Positions 8,587-16,203 of a DNA stretch of 63,193 bases are shown one piece after another. Positions within the stretch are counted from its first letter, which is position 1, and the number at the start of each line of letters is the position of its first letter. Below the pieces are notes generated by a model, which worked only from the letters and a program-made list of their open reading frames with translations, was not told the DNA's origin and ran no database searches. The stretch covers positions 56,362 through 119,554 of the forward strand of contig JARGPA010000010.1 in assembly GCA_029213305.1 (NCBI GenBank), given 5' to 3'. The position numbers and the translations under genes were made by a program. Source of the DNA: Phycisphaerales bacterium. GTDB lineage: Bacteria; Planctomycetota; Phycisphaerae; Phycisphaerales; UBA1924.

Positions 8587-8615
8587 CGAGGCTGAACCTT
8601 TCGGTTTCAGCCTCG
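8587..8615 (-). terminator. Intrinsic terminator for the Spy-like gene
   Basis: Arms CGAGGCTGA (8587-8595) and TCAGCCTCG (8607-8615) form a perfect stem with a short inner extension. The minus strand continues into a run of seven T's (complement of 8580-8586), which marks it as the terminator of the gene ending at 8723. The plus strand lacks a T-run, so any effect on nuoF mRNA would be weaker. Confidence 0.8.
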
Positions 8616-8722
8616 GACGGAATCGGGATCATTCAGTGATGTACGATGTTTCGATCTGTTGTTCTGAGTCTGGTCCGCGGGGACGAGCCAGCAACTTGGA
8701 TCTTCACTGATAACGGAATCGA

Positions 8723-9577
8723 TTAATCGTCAGTTTTCGATGGAGCGTCGTTTGAGCGTTTCCCTTTGCGAGCACCTCGTTCGCCGTCATTGTTTGCTCT
8801 ATCTGGATTCATTCGTCTGCGATTTCCAGGAGCATCTTCAGAGTCTAAACCTCTGCGTCCTTGTGCGCTGTCAGGGCGGCCCTCTGCATCACGGGGAGCC
8901 ATTCTCTGCTTGCGAGATTCCATGATTTTTGATTTCACAATATCATTTTGCTCTTCGGAAAGAACTTCTTTGATCTTTGAAATCGCGGTTTTGTTTGGTG
9001 GTGCTTTATCAATAAACTCGCGAAGTTTATTTACTGGTTTTTGAGTGCGAGTCTTTGATTCACCCTTAGTAGAATCATCTTTACGATCCATTTTTTCTCG
9101 GCGTTGTTTATCCTCTTTGGATTCTACAACAGGTTGGTCGTCCGTTGCGCGCTTTTCGCGAGTAGGCGCTGCATTCTGGGATGCTTTGCGAAGCTGTTGC
9201 ATTTTCGGACGATTCTCTTCTTGGAACGCTCTCATTGCGGTTCGTTGCTCAGCCATGATTGCTTTGATCTGGTCTTGTTGAGTTGAGCTTAGGAAGAGTG
9301 GTTCGCCGCCTTGCGCTGAGTTGAGTTGGCGTAGTGCGAGTAGATACTCACGATATGCGATTGGTTGAGCATTGATCGCTTTATCATCCATTGCATCCGA
9401 TGAGTCTCTCATTGAATCCATTGTTGAGTCGTCATCAGCAGGTGCTGAGTGAACTACTTTTGGGCCCTTGAGAAGATCTTTGTCTTTGCTATTGTCATCT
9501 GGGCCTGCGATTGCGAGTCCAGATGCCGAAAGGATGAGAAAGGCAAGTGAAGATGTGATTACTTGACGGGTTTGCAT
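8723..9577 (-). CDS. Secreted Spy/CpxP-like protein with basic disordered tail
   Basis: The 284-residue product has a signal peptide (hydrophobic residues ~9-24, cleavage likely after 'GLAIA') and should be periplasmic. Two helical segments begin 'LSSTQQDQIKAIM' and 'LSEEQNDIVKSKI', which resemble the L-T/S-x2-Q repeats of Spy/CpxP chaperones. Between and after them the protein is strongly hydrophilic and low in complexity, and the last ~70 residues are rich in Arg, Asp and Asn ('GRRGLDSEDAPGNRRR'), suggesting disorder. The start is ATG 9577 with GGAGAA just upstream. It stands alone with its own terminator. A role in envelope stress or metal or protein binding is inference. Confidence 0.7.
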   Translation of the reverse strand: MQTRQVITSSLAFLILSASGLAIAGPDDNSKDKDLLKGPKVVHSAPADDDSTMDSMRDSSDAMDDKAINAQPIAYREYLLALRQLNSAQGGEPLFLSSTQQDQIKAIMAEQRTAMRAFQEENRPKMQQLRKASQNAAPTREKRATDDQPVVESKEDKQRREKMDRKDDSTKGESKTRTQKPVNKLREFIDKAPPNKTAISKIKEVLSEEQNDIVKSKIMESRKQRMAPRDAEGRPDSAQGRRGLDSEDAPGNRRRMNPDRANNDGERGARKGKRSNDAPSKTDD

Positions 9578-9741
9578 TATGGTTCTCCAACTAGTGTTCG
9601 GGTAATCCTGTGTTCCCTGATAAGGCTAACGCTAATGGAAAGAGCGTATTGCATCATCTGATGATTCTTTACAATATATCGAACCCCGGACGGGGGGTCT
9701 ATCATTCTTCAAACAAGGATAACTACTCTGACGGGCAGAAA

Positions 9742-9753
9742 TCAGATCCAATA
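9742..9753 (+). repeat. 12-base direct repeat, copy 1 (TCAGATCCAATA)
   Basis: TCAGATCCAATA occurs here and again at 9817-9828, 75 bases apart, in the non-coding stretch before the Mrp gene. It could be a regulator-binding site or chance. The remainder of 9578-9859 holds a short CCCC/GGGG hairpin near 9685 but no gene I can support. Confidence 0.4.
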
Positions 9754-9816
9754 GGCCTGAAAATCGACATAATCGGTATTGACAGAACTAGGCATTTTTA
9801 ATCCCAATTTGCGAGT

Positions 9817-9828
9817 TCAGATCCAATA
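9817..9828 (+). repeat. 12-base direct repeat, copy 2 (TCAGATCCAATA)
   Basis: This is the second exact copy of the repeat, ending 31 bases before the Mrp start codon. Seven helical turns separate the copies. Confidence 0.4.
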
Positions 9829-9859
9829 ACTCGTATTTTTGCATCCCAAGGCAGACTCA

Positions 9860-11065
9860 ATGGCACTTACAAAAGAACATATTAATGAAGCTCTCTCAGG
9901 CGTGATGCATCCATCAGGGGAAGACCTTGTCTCAAAAGGATGTGTTATGAATGTCGCCGTTTGCGACGAACATGCTTCTGTCCGTATTTGCATGACACAA
10001 GGGGATCCCTCTGCGGCACAACCCTCGCGTGAACAACTTGCGAAGATTGGAGCCGTGATTGACGCGTCGGTTCGATCAACGGCGCGTGATCAGGGTGTAG
10101 ATGATCTTGGATTGATCGTTGATTTTGTTGATCATCAAGGTGAAGTCGTGATGAAACTCAAGGGAGATCAGAAGGGGGTTATGAAAGACAAATCGCAAAG
10201 CGATAAGCATGATCCAAATACGCCTACGCCTCAGAACAGTGGTGCGACAGGTGTCCCAGGTGTGAAACACATCATCGCAGTGGGCGCCGGAAAAGGGGGA
10301 GTAGGTAAATCCACAGTTGCAGTGAACCTCGCGATTGGTTTAGCACGCAAAGGGCATTCGGTTGGATTGCTCGATGGCGATATCTACGGTCCATCCTTAC
10401 CAACAATGCTTGGATTGCATTCGATGGAACAGGTTGTAATTGAAGGCGCTCTTCAACCATTCATGGCCCATGGGATTAAATCAATAACGATGGGAAAACT
10501 AGTTGAAACGGATAAGCCTTTGATTTGGCGAGGCCCTATGGCGCACGGCGCTTTTCATCAACTTATCGAACGAACCCAATGGGGAGAGTTGGATTACTTG
10601 ATTATTGATCTACCCCCAGGGACAGGTGATGTTCCATTGACCCTTGCGCAAAGTGTGCAGCTCTCAGGTGCAGTTGTGGTGTGTACGCCTCAGAAAGTGG
10701 CGCAGGACGATGCGGTTCGTGCTAGCGCTATGTTCGAATCACTTGGAGTCGAAGTGTTAGGCGTCGTCGAGAACATGAGTTACTTCATCGGAGATGACGG
10801 TAAAGAATACGACATCTTCGGTCGCGGCGGAGCTCAGACAATGGCACAGAGGTTAAACCACTCATTCTTAGGTGCAATTCCAATTAATATGGCCTTGCGA
10901 GCGAACTGTGACGGTGGAAAACCATCACACAACTTTGATCCCAAGACTGCCGGGGGTGAATCATTGCCCAAAGCGCTCGAAGGAATGGTCGATCAGTTTG
11001 AATCCCAGGTAATGCTTTCTTCAATGAGCAAGGGATCAAATAAACCAACGCTGACAATTTCATGA
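9860..11065 (+). CDS. mrp: Mrp/NBP35-type P-loop ATPase (Fe-S carrier family)
   Basis: This 401-residue protein has the two-part Mrp (ApbC) layout: an N-terminal MIP18-like domain (residues ~1-100, 'ALSGVMHPSGEDLVSKG'), an acidic/lysine linker, and a ParA/MinD-like ATPase domain with the deviant Walker A 'GAGKGGVGKST' (142-152). The family delivers Fe-S clusters to apoproteins. The CxxC pair usual near 'ENMSYF' is replaced by 'IGDDGKEYDIFG', so the bridging cluster site is missing, as also in some cyanobacterial members. The start is ATG 9860, with AAGG nine bases upstream. It is probably monocistronic or co-transcribed with the DUF3592 gene 19 bases downstream. Confidence 0.88.
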   Translation: MALTKEHINEALSGVMHPSGEDLVSKGCVMNVAVCDEHASVRICMTQGDPSAAQPSREQLAKIGAVIDASVRSTARDQGVDDLGLIVDFVDHQGEVVMKLKGDQKGVMKDKSQSDKHDPNTPTPQNSGATGVPGVKHIIAVGAGKGGVGKSTVAVNLAIGLARKGHSVGLLDGDIYGPSLPTMLGLHSMEQVVIEGALQPFMAHGIKSITMGKLVETDKPLIWRGPMAHGAFHQLIERTQWGELDYLIIDLPPGTGDVPLTLAQSVQLSGAVVVCTPQKVAQDDAVRASAMFESLGVEVLGVVENMSYFIGDDGKEYDIFGRGGAQTMAQRLNHSFLGAIPINMALRANCDGGKPSHNFDPKTAGGESLPKALEGMVDQFESQVMLSSMSKGSNKPTLTIS

Positions 11066-11084
11066 AACTCGTTGAATGATTTGA

Positions 11085-12125
11085 GTGTGCACATTGGGAA
11101 ACAAGAAGACTATTGAGAAATCAGCCGGCATTGGGTGTTTGGCTCTGTTTCTGATATTCTGGTTGGGTATCGTGGGTGGATTTGATTTTGTGCTCACGCG
11201 ACAGTTTCTCAAACTTCAATCCGCGCGAAGCTCTTTTGAATCTGCGCCTGCGGAAATTATCCGTTCTGAAGTTCAGACACACAGCAGCTCAGATGGTTCA
11301 AAATATGGTGTTGCAGTAGAGTATCAGTACACAGTTGATGGCGAAGAATATACAAGCGATCAGTTCTCATACTTCAACTGGTTATCTTCTTCAAAGAAGA
11401 ATATCGAAGAAAAACTCAGTTCATTTCCACTAGGGGCAGTTGTCAAAGCTCATTACAATCCTGATGAACCAAGTGAAGCAATGCTTGAGATAGGATTGGA
11501 TTCGTTTCCATCTATAATTATTCTCTTTTTGATCCCGTTCCATTGTTTCGGGTTCGGATTACTCATTGAACTGTGTGTCCAAATAAGACGGGCTCGATTG
11601 AGTAAGCAAGATTACTCAATTGCAAAGCTGCTTGTTCAACGATCCAAGAGCAGGGTGATTCTCAGAGACTCTTCTCTCCCTTCTTGGATGGTATTTATGT
11701 GCGTGTTTGGAGTTGCGAGTTTCATTAGTATCTTTGTGGTGCCCATAACCATGGGGGGGTTCAATGCTTCTCACACAGTGGTGTATGGGGCAATAATTGG
11801 ATGCTTTGGATTTGCGATTATTCTCACAATCGTTCAATGGATTCGGCGCAAGAACAGATCGAAGCGGATCATGATTGACTTGGTCGCAGGTCGATTTACT
11901 CGTGTGCCTAGTTCTGTGGGTGTTTCAATGTCGGATCTCACATCGATAGTTGTGCGAGATGAAGATTCAAACACGAAAATGAACGAAGAGAAATGGTATA
12001 AGCACACGGTATATGGATTAGATAAAGAAGGCCAAGAGATATTGTTACTCAAAGCAAGAGGAAACAAAGGGTTTGGATCAAAGCTCAAAAAATGGTTTTC
12101 TGTAGAGTTTGAGCTCAATCAATGA
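11085..12125 (+). CDS. DUF3592-type membrane protein
   Basis: A 346-residue integral membrane protein. A first helix (~17-38) is followed by an extracytoplasmic-type domain with the DUF3592 pattern 'VEYQYTVDGEEYTSD' and 'VKAHYNPDEPSEAMLE', then a second helix pair (~140-162), a basic loop, two more helices (~200-255) and a basic cytosolic C-terminal region. DUF3592 proteins have no established function. The start GTG 11085 is a guess: no clear ribosome site is present, and TTG 11094 is also possible. It follows the Mrp gene closely, but no functional link is evident. Confidence 0.7.
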   Translation: MCTLGNKKTIEKSAGIGCLALFLIFWLGIVGGFDFVLTRQFLKLQSARSSFESAPAEIIRSEVQTHSSSDGSKYGVAVEYQYTVDGEEYTSDQFSYFNWLSSSKKNIEEKLSSFPLGAVVKAHYNPDEPSEAMLEIGLDSFPSIIILFLIPFHCFGFGLLIELCVQIRRARLSKQDYSIAKLLVQRSKSRVILRDSSLPSWMVFMCVFGVASFISIFVVPITMGGFNASHTVVYGAIIGCFGFAIILTIVQWIRRKNRSKRIMIDLVAGRFTRVPSSVGVSMSDLTSIVVRDEDSNTKMNEEKWYKHTVYGLDKEGQEILLLKARGNKGFGSKLKKWFSVEFELNQ

Positions 12126-12160
12126 GTTTGATTGTGACCCTAATTTAATCCAAACAATAC

Positions 12161-12189
12161 TTGCGGCGAAGATATACTATGTGTACAAT
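12161..12189 (+). promoter_or_regulatory. Candidate promoter of the NTF2-like gene
   Basis: TTGCGG (12161-12166) and TACAAT (12184-12189) are spaced by 17 bases. A second possible -10, TATACT, lies at 12173-12178. Transcription from about 12196 would give a leader that includes AAGGAGA before ATG 12259. Confidence 0.4.
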
Positions 12190-12258
12190 CTCTGGGAGTA
12201 ATGGATGCATTCAATCTGGTTCAGACTGACCCGGGTGGAATTAAACAAGGAGAACGCA

Positions 12259-12672
12259 ATGTCAACAACAGCAAGTAACACGATCGCAGAAATCGCAAAC
12301 GAAGTAGTCGCACACTGTAAATGCGACGAAGGCTGCGACATCATCGAGCATGATTCCAAAATCTGGAGCAAACATTTCATTGATGGATGGAAGAGCATCG
12401 AAGGTGACGGCAAAACCTACACAGGGCGCGACGAAGTTGTTGCGAAATACAAAGAATGGCAATCAGGTGTCACTATGCATTCGTGCGAAGTAACAGGTCC
12501 ATTCGTTGGAAAGAACGGCTTTAGTGTAATTTTCGATCTTGATATGGAATCGAAGGACGGTACTTGGCCTCGCACAAACATGAAGGAAGTCGCAGAATAC
12601 ACCGTAGAGAACGGAAAGATTGTTCAAGAAGAGTTCCGTTATCTCGCAGGTGCATGTGGCGAGTGCGAATAA
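12259..12672 (+). CDS. NTF2/SnoaL-like fold protein, cysteine-rich
   Basis: This 137-residue protein has the cone-shaped NTF2/SnoaL-like pattern: an N-terminal helix, 'YTGRDEVVAKYKEWQ' and alternating strands ending in 'AEYTVENGKIVQEEFRY'. It carries unusual cysteines, 'CKCDEGC' near residue 24 and 'CGEC' at the C-terminus, which could bind a metal or form disulfides. A strong ribosome site, AAGGAGA (12247-12253), sits before ATG 12259. There is no signal peptide. The family includes enzymes and ligand-binding proteins, so the exact role is open. It is followed by a small inverted repeat shared with the converging gmk gene. Confidence 0.75.
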   Translation: MSTTASNTIAEIANEVVAHCKCDEGCDIIEHDSKIWSKHFIDGWKSIEGDGKTYTGRDEVVAKYKEWQSGVTMHSCEVTGPFVGKNGFSVIFDLDMESKDGTWPRTNMKEVAEYTVENGKIVQEEFRYLAGACGECE

Positions 12673-12692
12673 CGAAAAATGACATCGTTGAT

Positions 12693-12707
12693 TGAGTGAT
12701 TCACTCA
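12693..12707. terminator. Inverted repeat at convergent gene ends (NTF2-like/gmk)
   Basis: TGAGTGA (12693-12699) and TCACTCA (12701-12707) form a perfect 7-base inverted repeat around one base. The right arm includes the gmk stop codon (12705-12707). There is no T-run. Its place between converging genes suggests a weak two-way terminator or mRNA end. Confidence 0.45.
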
Positions 12708-13358
12708 TTGACTATTCATCGCGTGTTCACGACGAGCAGTTCTGACTTTTTCAATAGCCTCGACGATTGCTTCGTCGAGGTTTTCATTGATTAGGAATTG
12801 GTCGTATACGCCGCTGGATTTTGCTTCTGCGATTTCGTGCTTTGCTTCTGCGAATCGTTTTGCGATGAGCTCTTCGCTCTCGCGTTTTCGGTTTTTGAGT
12901 CTTCGATGGAGCTCTTCTTCACTTGGGGGAAGTACGAAGAGCCCAAACGCGTCGGGCATCTTTGCTTTGACTTGCTTTGCGCCTTCGACATCGATCTCAA
13001 GAATTACCAGTCGGCCGCGTGAGAGTTGCTCGTCGACCCATTTTTTTCGTGTGCCGTATTTTTTTCCAAATACATCTGCCCATTCAAGGAACGCATTGTT
13101 ATCAATGAGTTCCTGAAACTCTTCATCAGAGATGAAGTGATAGTCTACTGCTTCTACATCTGCTTCTGTCTTAGCGCGAGTAGTGCATGATACAGAGAAT
13201 ACAGAGTCTGCAATTGATCGTTCCACGCCTCGCGTGATAGTTGTTTTTCCAACACCTGATGGACCCGAGATCATCAACAACAACCCGTTGTCTGTGTCGG
13301 TTGGGAGCCGCGGATGGTGAGCTTGAGCGTCTGACTTTGACGAGGTTTGATCAGGCAT
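12705..13358 (-). CDS. gmk: Guanylate kinase
   Basis: Guanylate kinase phosphorylates GMP to GDP with ATP. The 217-residue protein has an N-terminal hydrophilic extension of ~25 residues, then the P-loop 'ISGPSGVGKTT' (~residues 30-40), the GMP-binding segment 'SVSCTTRAKTEADVEAVDYHF', 'GTRKKWVDEQL' and 'LEIDVEGAKQVK', and the lid region with 'KNRKRESEELIAKR'. All of these match the family. No Shine-Dalgarno sequence precedes ATG 13358, but TATATT ends six bases upstream, so a leaderless mRNA is likely. It converges on the NTF2-like gene. Confidence 0.93.
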   Translation of the reverse strand: MPDQTSSKSDAQAHHPRLPTDTDNGLLLMISGPSGVGKTTITRGVERSIADSVFSVSCTTRAKTEADVEAVDYHFISDEEFQELIDNNAFLEWADVFGKKYGTRKKWVDEQLSRGRLVILEIDVEGAKQVKAKMPDAFGLFVLPPSEEELHRRLKNRKRESEELIAKRFAEAKHEIAEAKSSGVYDQFLINENLDEAIVEAIEKVRTARREHAMNSQ

Positions 13359-13364
13359 ATAAAG

Positions 13365-13370
13365 AATATA
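13365..13370 (-). promoter_or_regulatory. Candidate -10 element of a leaderless promoter (gmk)
   Basis: TATATT on the minus strand ends six bases before the gmk ATG, which would make the A of the start codon the first transcribed base. Confidence 0.45.
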
Positions 13371-13501
13371 GACACTCGAAGTTCGTGTGTTTGAGTGCTC
13401 AAAAAAAAAGCGAATCCCAACCCCCTCTTAAGGTCAGGATCCGCAGAAGATTGACACAGAGTTTGAACATACACCCTGAGTCATCTCCTATTTAAATGAA
13501 A

Positions 13502-14155
13502 TTAGTTTGCTCGTCTTCGTCGTTTGAAAGAAGGGATCAAAAAGATTGCAAAGGCGCTGAGTGTGTTCGAAGAGGGAACCACAGAAACACTATGCCCAAA
13601 GTTGCCAATTCGACCTGAGAGATCAGGGCCGTAAACAAAGTTAAAATCGATGAACCCTGATTCGAATCCAAGAAGTGGATTTCCTGCAAGATCACCCACA
13701 AACACTTCGTATCTAGCGCTGTGTGGGCCGTGCACATCTGTTGCGTACCAGTTGTGTGTCATGGTTCCGTCCCATTGCCAGATTTCGTCGCTCAATCCGG
13801 TTCCTAGAATTTCGCTGAATGATCCTTCTTCGTACACTGAAAGGTGAGGCGATGAAGAAATTGTTCGGACAAAGATCCCTGATGAGGGAGGCAATGAAAT
13901 AAACCCGTTCGCGAGCCAACCGAACTGAGCGTTGTAACCCATGTCGTTGAGTACATCTGTGTTACCAACAAATGAACCATCGTTATCTTGCATTTCAACT
14001 GTGGACATTGATGGAGATTCGTATGTTACGAATATTTGATTTTGGAATAATGTGATAAGCAGGTGGGACATCGGTCCACCTAATGTCGGGGTATCTGCGA
14101 AGACGGAAGTACCAAATGCGCTGACAACTGCGATTGCGAATACGTTCCGGTTCAT
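13502..14155 (-). CDS. Secreted PEP-CTERM-like protein, degenerate sorting signal
   Basis: A 217-residue secreted protein with a signal peptide ending near 'SVFA' (residue 20), a beta-rich body, and a C-terminal hydrophobic stretch followed by 'KRRRRAN'. It is a paralog of the gene directly upstream (shared 'WQWDGTMTHNWYATD' and 'YEVFVGDLAGNPLLGF'). The tail has the three-part layout of a PEP-CTERM exosortase signal, but the motif reads 'VPSSN' instead of V-P-E-P, and the hydrophobic stretch contains Pro. It may be processed poorly or differently. Its start at 14155 touches the upstream stop, and GGAGAG within the upstream gene serves as its ribosome site. Confidence 0.75.
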   Translation of the reverse strand: MNRNVFAIAVVSAFGTSVFADTPTLGGPMSHLLITLFQNQIFVTYESPSMSTVEMQDNDGSFVGNTDVLNDMGYNAQFGWLANGFISLPPSSGIFVRTISSSPHLSVYEEGSFSEILGTGLSDEIWQWDGTMTHNWYATDVHGPHSARYEVFVGDLAGNPLLGFESGFIDFNFVYGPDLSGRIGNFGHSVSVVPSSNTLSAFAIFLIPSFKRRRRAN

Positions 14156-14785
14156 TTATGCTCTCCTTCTGCGTGTTGCGATCAGTGTTCCCATACCCAA
14201 CAATGACAGACTCGCGGGGGCGGGAACTGCGCTGAAGTTGAGAGTGACTACTGCTTCTCCGAAGCTTGTAATTGCATTTCCCTGGGAGTCTCCGATATAG
14301 ATTCGGTAGCTTGCTTCGAATTCGCCAAGCGTGTCGGCGGAGTACCAGTTGTGGGTCATCATCCCATTCCATTGCCAGTTTGTTTCTGACCCGTCGGTTC
14401 CGAAGATTGGATCGAATGTTTGAACACCGATCATCATGCGTCGGCCGCCTTCGTATGTTGTCAGGCCTTGGGACTGATGAGTCATCTCAATCCAGATAGA
14501 GTTTCCGAATCCTGGATCGACAATACCATCGAGCACCCATCCGTATTGATCAGAGTAGAACTGCTCGTTGAGTGAAGACGCGTTTCCGTCATACATCTCT
14601 CCTGAGAATTGAAGCATCTCGATCGGGTTTGATACACCTGTGTTTGCGTGTGCTTCGAGGTTTGAGCCGTTCATAGAAATCATGATGTGTTCCATCGGCC
14701 ATGTATGCGCATTCGGTAATCCTGCTTGAGTTGAGATAGTGAATGTCGTGAGGACGAATGAAGCGATTGACGTTGATTTGTTCAT
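14156..14785 (-). CDS. PEP-CTERM sorting-domain secreted protein
   Basis: A 209-residue secreted protein with an N-terminal signal peptide (cleavage near 'STQA', residue ~20) and a C-terminal PEP-CTERM-type signal: 'VPAPASLSLLG', a short hydrophobic helix, then 'RRRRA'. Such signals are cleaved by exosortase (EpsH/XrtA family) and mark surface or matrix proteins; no exosortase gene is in the window. The body is likely a beta-sandwich and is duplicated in the next gene. The start is ATG 14785 with AAGGA eight bases before it. It forms an operon with the pseudopilin upstream and its paralog downstream. Confidence 0.8.
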   Translation of the reverse strand: MNKSTSIASFVLTTFTISTQAGLPNAHTWPMEHIMISMNGSNLEAHANTGVSNPIEMLQFSGEMYDGNASSLNEQFYSDQYGWVLDGIVDPGFGNSIWIEMTHQSQGLTTYEGGRRMMIGVQTFDPIFGTDGSETNWQWNGMMTHNWYSADTLGEFEASYRIYIGDSQGNAITSFGEAVVTLNFSAVPAPASLSLLGMGTLIATRRRRA

Positions 14786-14819
14786 TGTATAAATCCTTAA
14801 TGATAATTTTTAATCTGGG

Positions 14820-15602
14820 TTAGTTTGAATCTGGGAATAGTTTGTTGACCATTGGATTCCATTGGTCAGTGTTTAATTTTGGATCGAATGTTTCATTGAG
14901 CGATACATTTGCGGCGTGGCCATCAAGGTATACATATCCGGATGTTTCGCGGTGTCTTGTTGATGCGATCTCGACAACAGGATCTACACCTGATGTTCTC
15001 CAGAAGTGTGCCATGATGTGATCCCGAGACGATGATTCCGTTATTCCTGCAACAAGAACGGTTGTTGAAGGGTGAGGAATCGAGTACATCTTTTGAAATG
15101 GTTTCTTCGAAGAGTTATTCTGTGTACTCGGATCAATTTCACGCATGGTTAGTTCGAAATATACATTGAGGCCGTAGCTCAATGCAGGGAACGAAAAAGG
15201 TAACCCTGCTTGTTGGATCGGGCTTTGGCGACGATCGTGAGGACATCGGTAGTATGTGTTTGTTGCATCCCACCATCCTGCGTCATCCCATGTATAACTG
15301 GTTCCCTCGAAAGGTCTACCCGTGATGGGCTCGTACAAAGACGCAGCCCATGGGAGATTGTTGAACCCCGCGGAGTGGCTCGATCGAGGGAGTGCGTCAT
15401 TATGATTTTCTGCATATTGATTGGACACTAGACCGAGCGTTCGCAGATTAGATAAGCACTGAATGGATCGCGCGCTATCACGAGCACTTCCGAGTGATGG
15501 AAGTAAAATACCTATGAGTAGTGCGATTATCGCGATGACAACAAGTAACTCAATGAGTGTGAACGCACGACGAGCATCAGTATCATGATAAATACCAAGC
15601 AT
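14820..15602 (-). CDS. Type IV pilin-like pseudopilin (planctomycete prepilin-type protein)
   Basis: A 260-residue protein with a class III (prepilin) signal: the short basic leader 'DTDARRA' is followed by '[18 protein letters not shown]', where prepilin peptidase cuts and N-methylates the Phe. After this helix comes '[16 protein letters not shown]', and near the end a pattern of the H-x9-DG type ('[18 protein letters not shown]'), as in the many prepilin-type proteins of planctomycetes. It is expected to be a minor pilin or type II secretion-like component in the inner membrane. The start is ATG 15602 with AAAGG upstream. It leads an operon with the two PEP-CTERM-like genes, so the products may be secreted or displayed together. 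Confidence 0.85.
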   Translation of the reverse strand: MLGIYHDTDARRAFTLIELLVVIAIIALLIGILLPSLGSARDSARSIQCLSNLRTLGLVSNQYAENHNDALPRSSHSAGFNNLPWAASLYEPITGRPFEGTSYTWDDAGWWDATNTYYRCPHDRRQSPIQQAGLPFSFPALSYGLNVYFELTMREIDPSTQNNSSKKPFQKMYSIPHPSTTVLVAGITESSSRDHIMAHFWRTSGVDPVVEIASTRHRETSGYVYLDGHAANVSLNETFDPKLNTDQWNPMVNKLFPDSN

Positions 15603-15619
15603 GAATTAACCTTTCGTGT

Positions 15620-15643
15620 GCGCATGTATAACAAACCATGCGC
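15620..15643 (-). promoter_or_regulatory. Inverted repeat upstream of the pseudopilin operon
   Basis: GCGCATG (15620-15626) and CATGCGC (15637-15643) form a perfect 7-base inverted repeat with a 10-base spacer that contains the TATA-like minus-strand sequence TTATA. No T-run follows, so it is not a terminator. It fits an operator over the promoter or a leader hairpin just ahead of the AAAGG ribosome site. Confidence 0.4.
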
Positions 15644-15701
15644 GTTGAACCGAGCGCGTAAATATTTACGGCGCATCAATAAAGCTCAATGAAACGAAGA
15701 A

Positions 15702-16163
15702 TTATGCTCGAGGGGGAGGGGTCGGAAGATCAAGAAGTGGATCATTCGGACACACATCGTTGCGGATCATGCTCTTGAGCGTGATCATTGGGACTGTTGT
15801 ATCGCGATCAGAAGATCCAAAGACAAACGAAAGAAAAAGCGATGCGCATCCTGCATGAGATGCAGTTGATGCAATTTGAAAACGCTTTGTGTTTGGGACG
15901 CGCCGAGGTGTATCTGTAGGAGTTTTCGACGAGACTGAACAGGATGAGTTCTCTGTCGATCCTGAATCGTCCACTACACAAAGAGGACAATAAGGCTCAA
16001 CGGTGTCAGTTGGAAGACACGAACACATGTCCTGGCCACACACGGACCAGTCTGCTTTGGATTTGAATCCATCTGCAAGTACCAAAGACCATCCTGAGCT
16101 TGCAAGGATAAAACCCATCACAAAGATGGACATCGAATAGAAATGGAGAGTGCTTTTTCTCAT
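15702..16163 (-). CDS. Small secreted cysteine-rich protein of unknown function
   Basis: I do not recognise this 153-residue protein. It has a probable signal peptide or N-terminal anchor (hydrophobic residues ~10-30, ending 'SLVLADG'), then a cysteine-rich part with 'CGQDMCSC' and 'CPLC', a Ser/Thr/Pro-rich linker, a second hydrophobic stretch ('CASLFLSFVFG'), and the end 'LPTPPPRA'. The start ATG 16163 is chosen because it gives a normal signal peptide; a TTG at 16211 is in frame but close to the upstream stop. TACAAT lies ten bases before the ATG. It is 40 bases downstream of the heptosyltransferase gene on the same strand. Confidence 0.55.
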   Translation of the reverse strand: MRKSTLHFYSMSIFVMGFILASSGWSLVLADGFKSKADWSVCGQDMCSCLPTDTVEPYCPLCVVDDSGSTENSSCSVSSKTPTDTPRRVPNTKRFQIASTASHAGCASLFLSFVFGSSDRDTTVPMITLKSMIRNDVCPNDPLLDLPTPPPRA

Positions 16164-16203
16164 ATAACAAGCGATTGTACGCTTGGGCAGTAAGAGATTG
16201 CAA

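Noticed and set aside
9610..9801. 63-codon plus-strand frame before the Mrp gene
   Set aside because: GTG start without a ribosome site, no family-like sequence, and it spans the repeat and promoter-like region.
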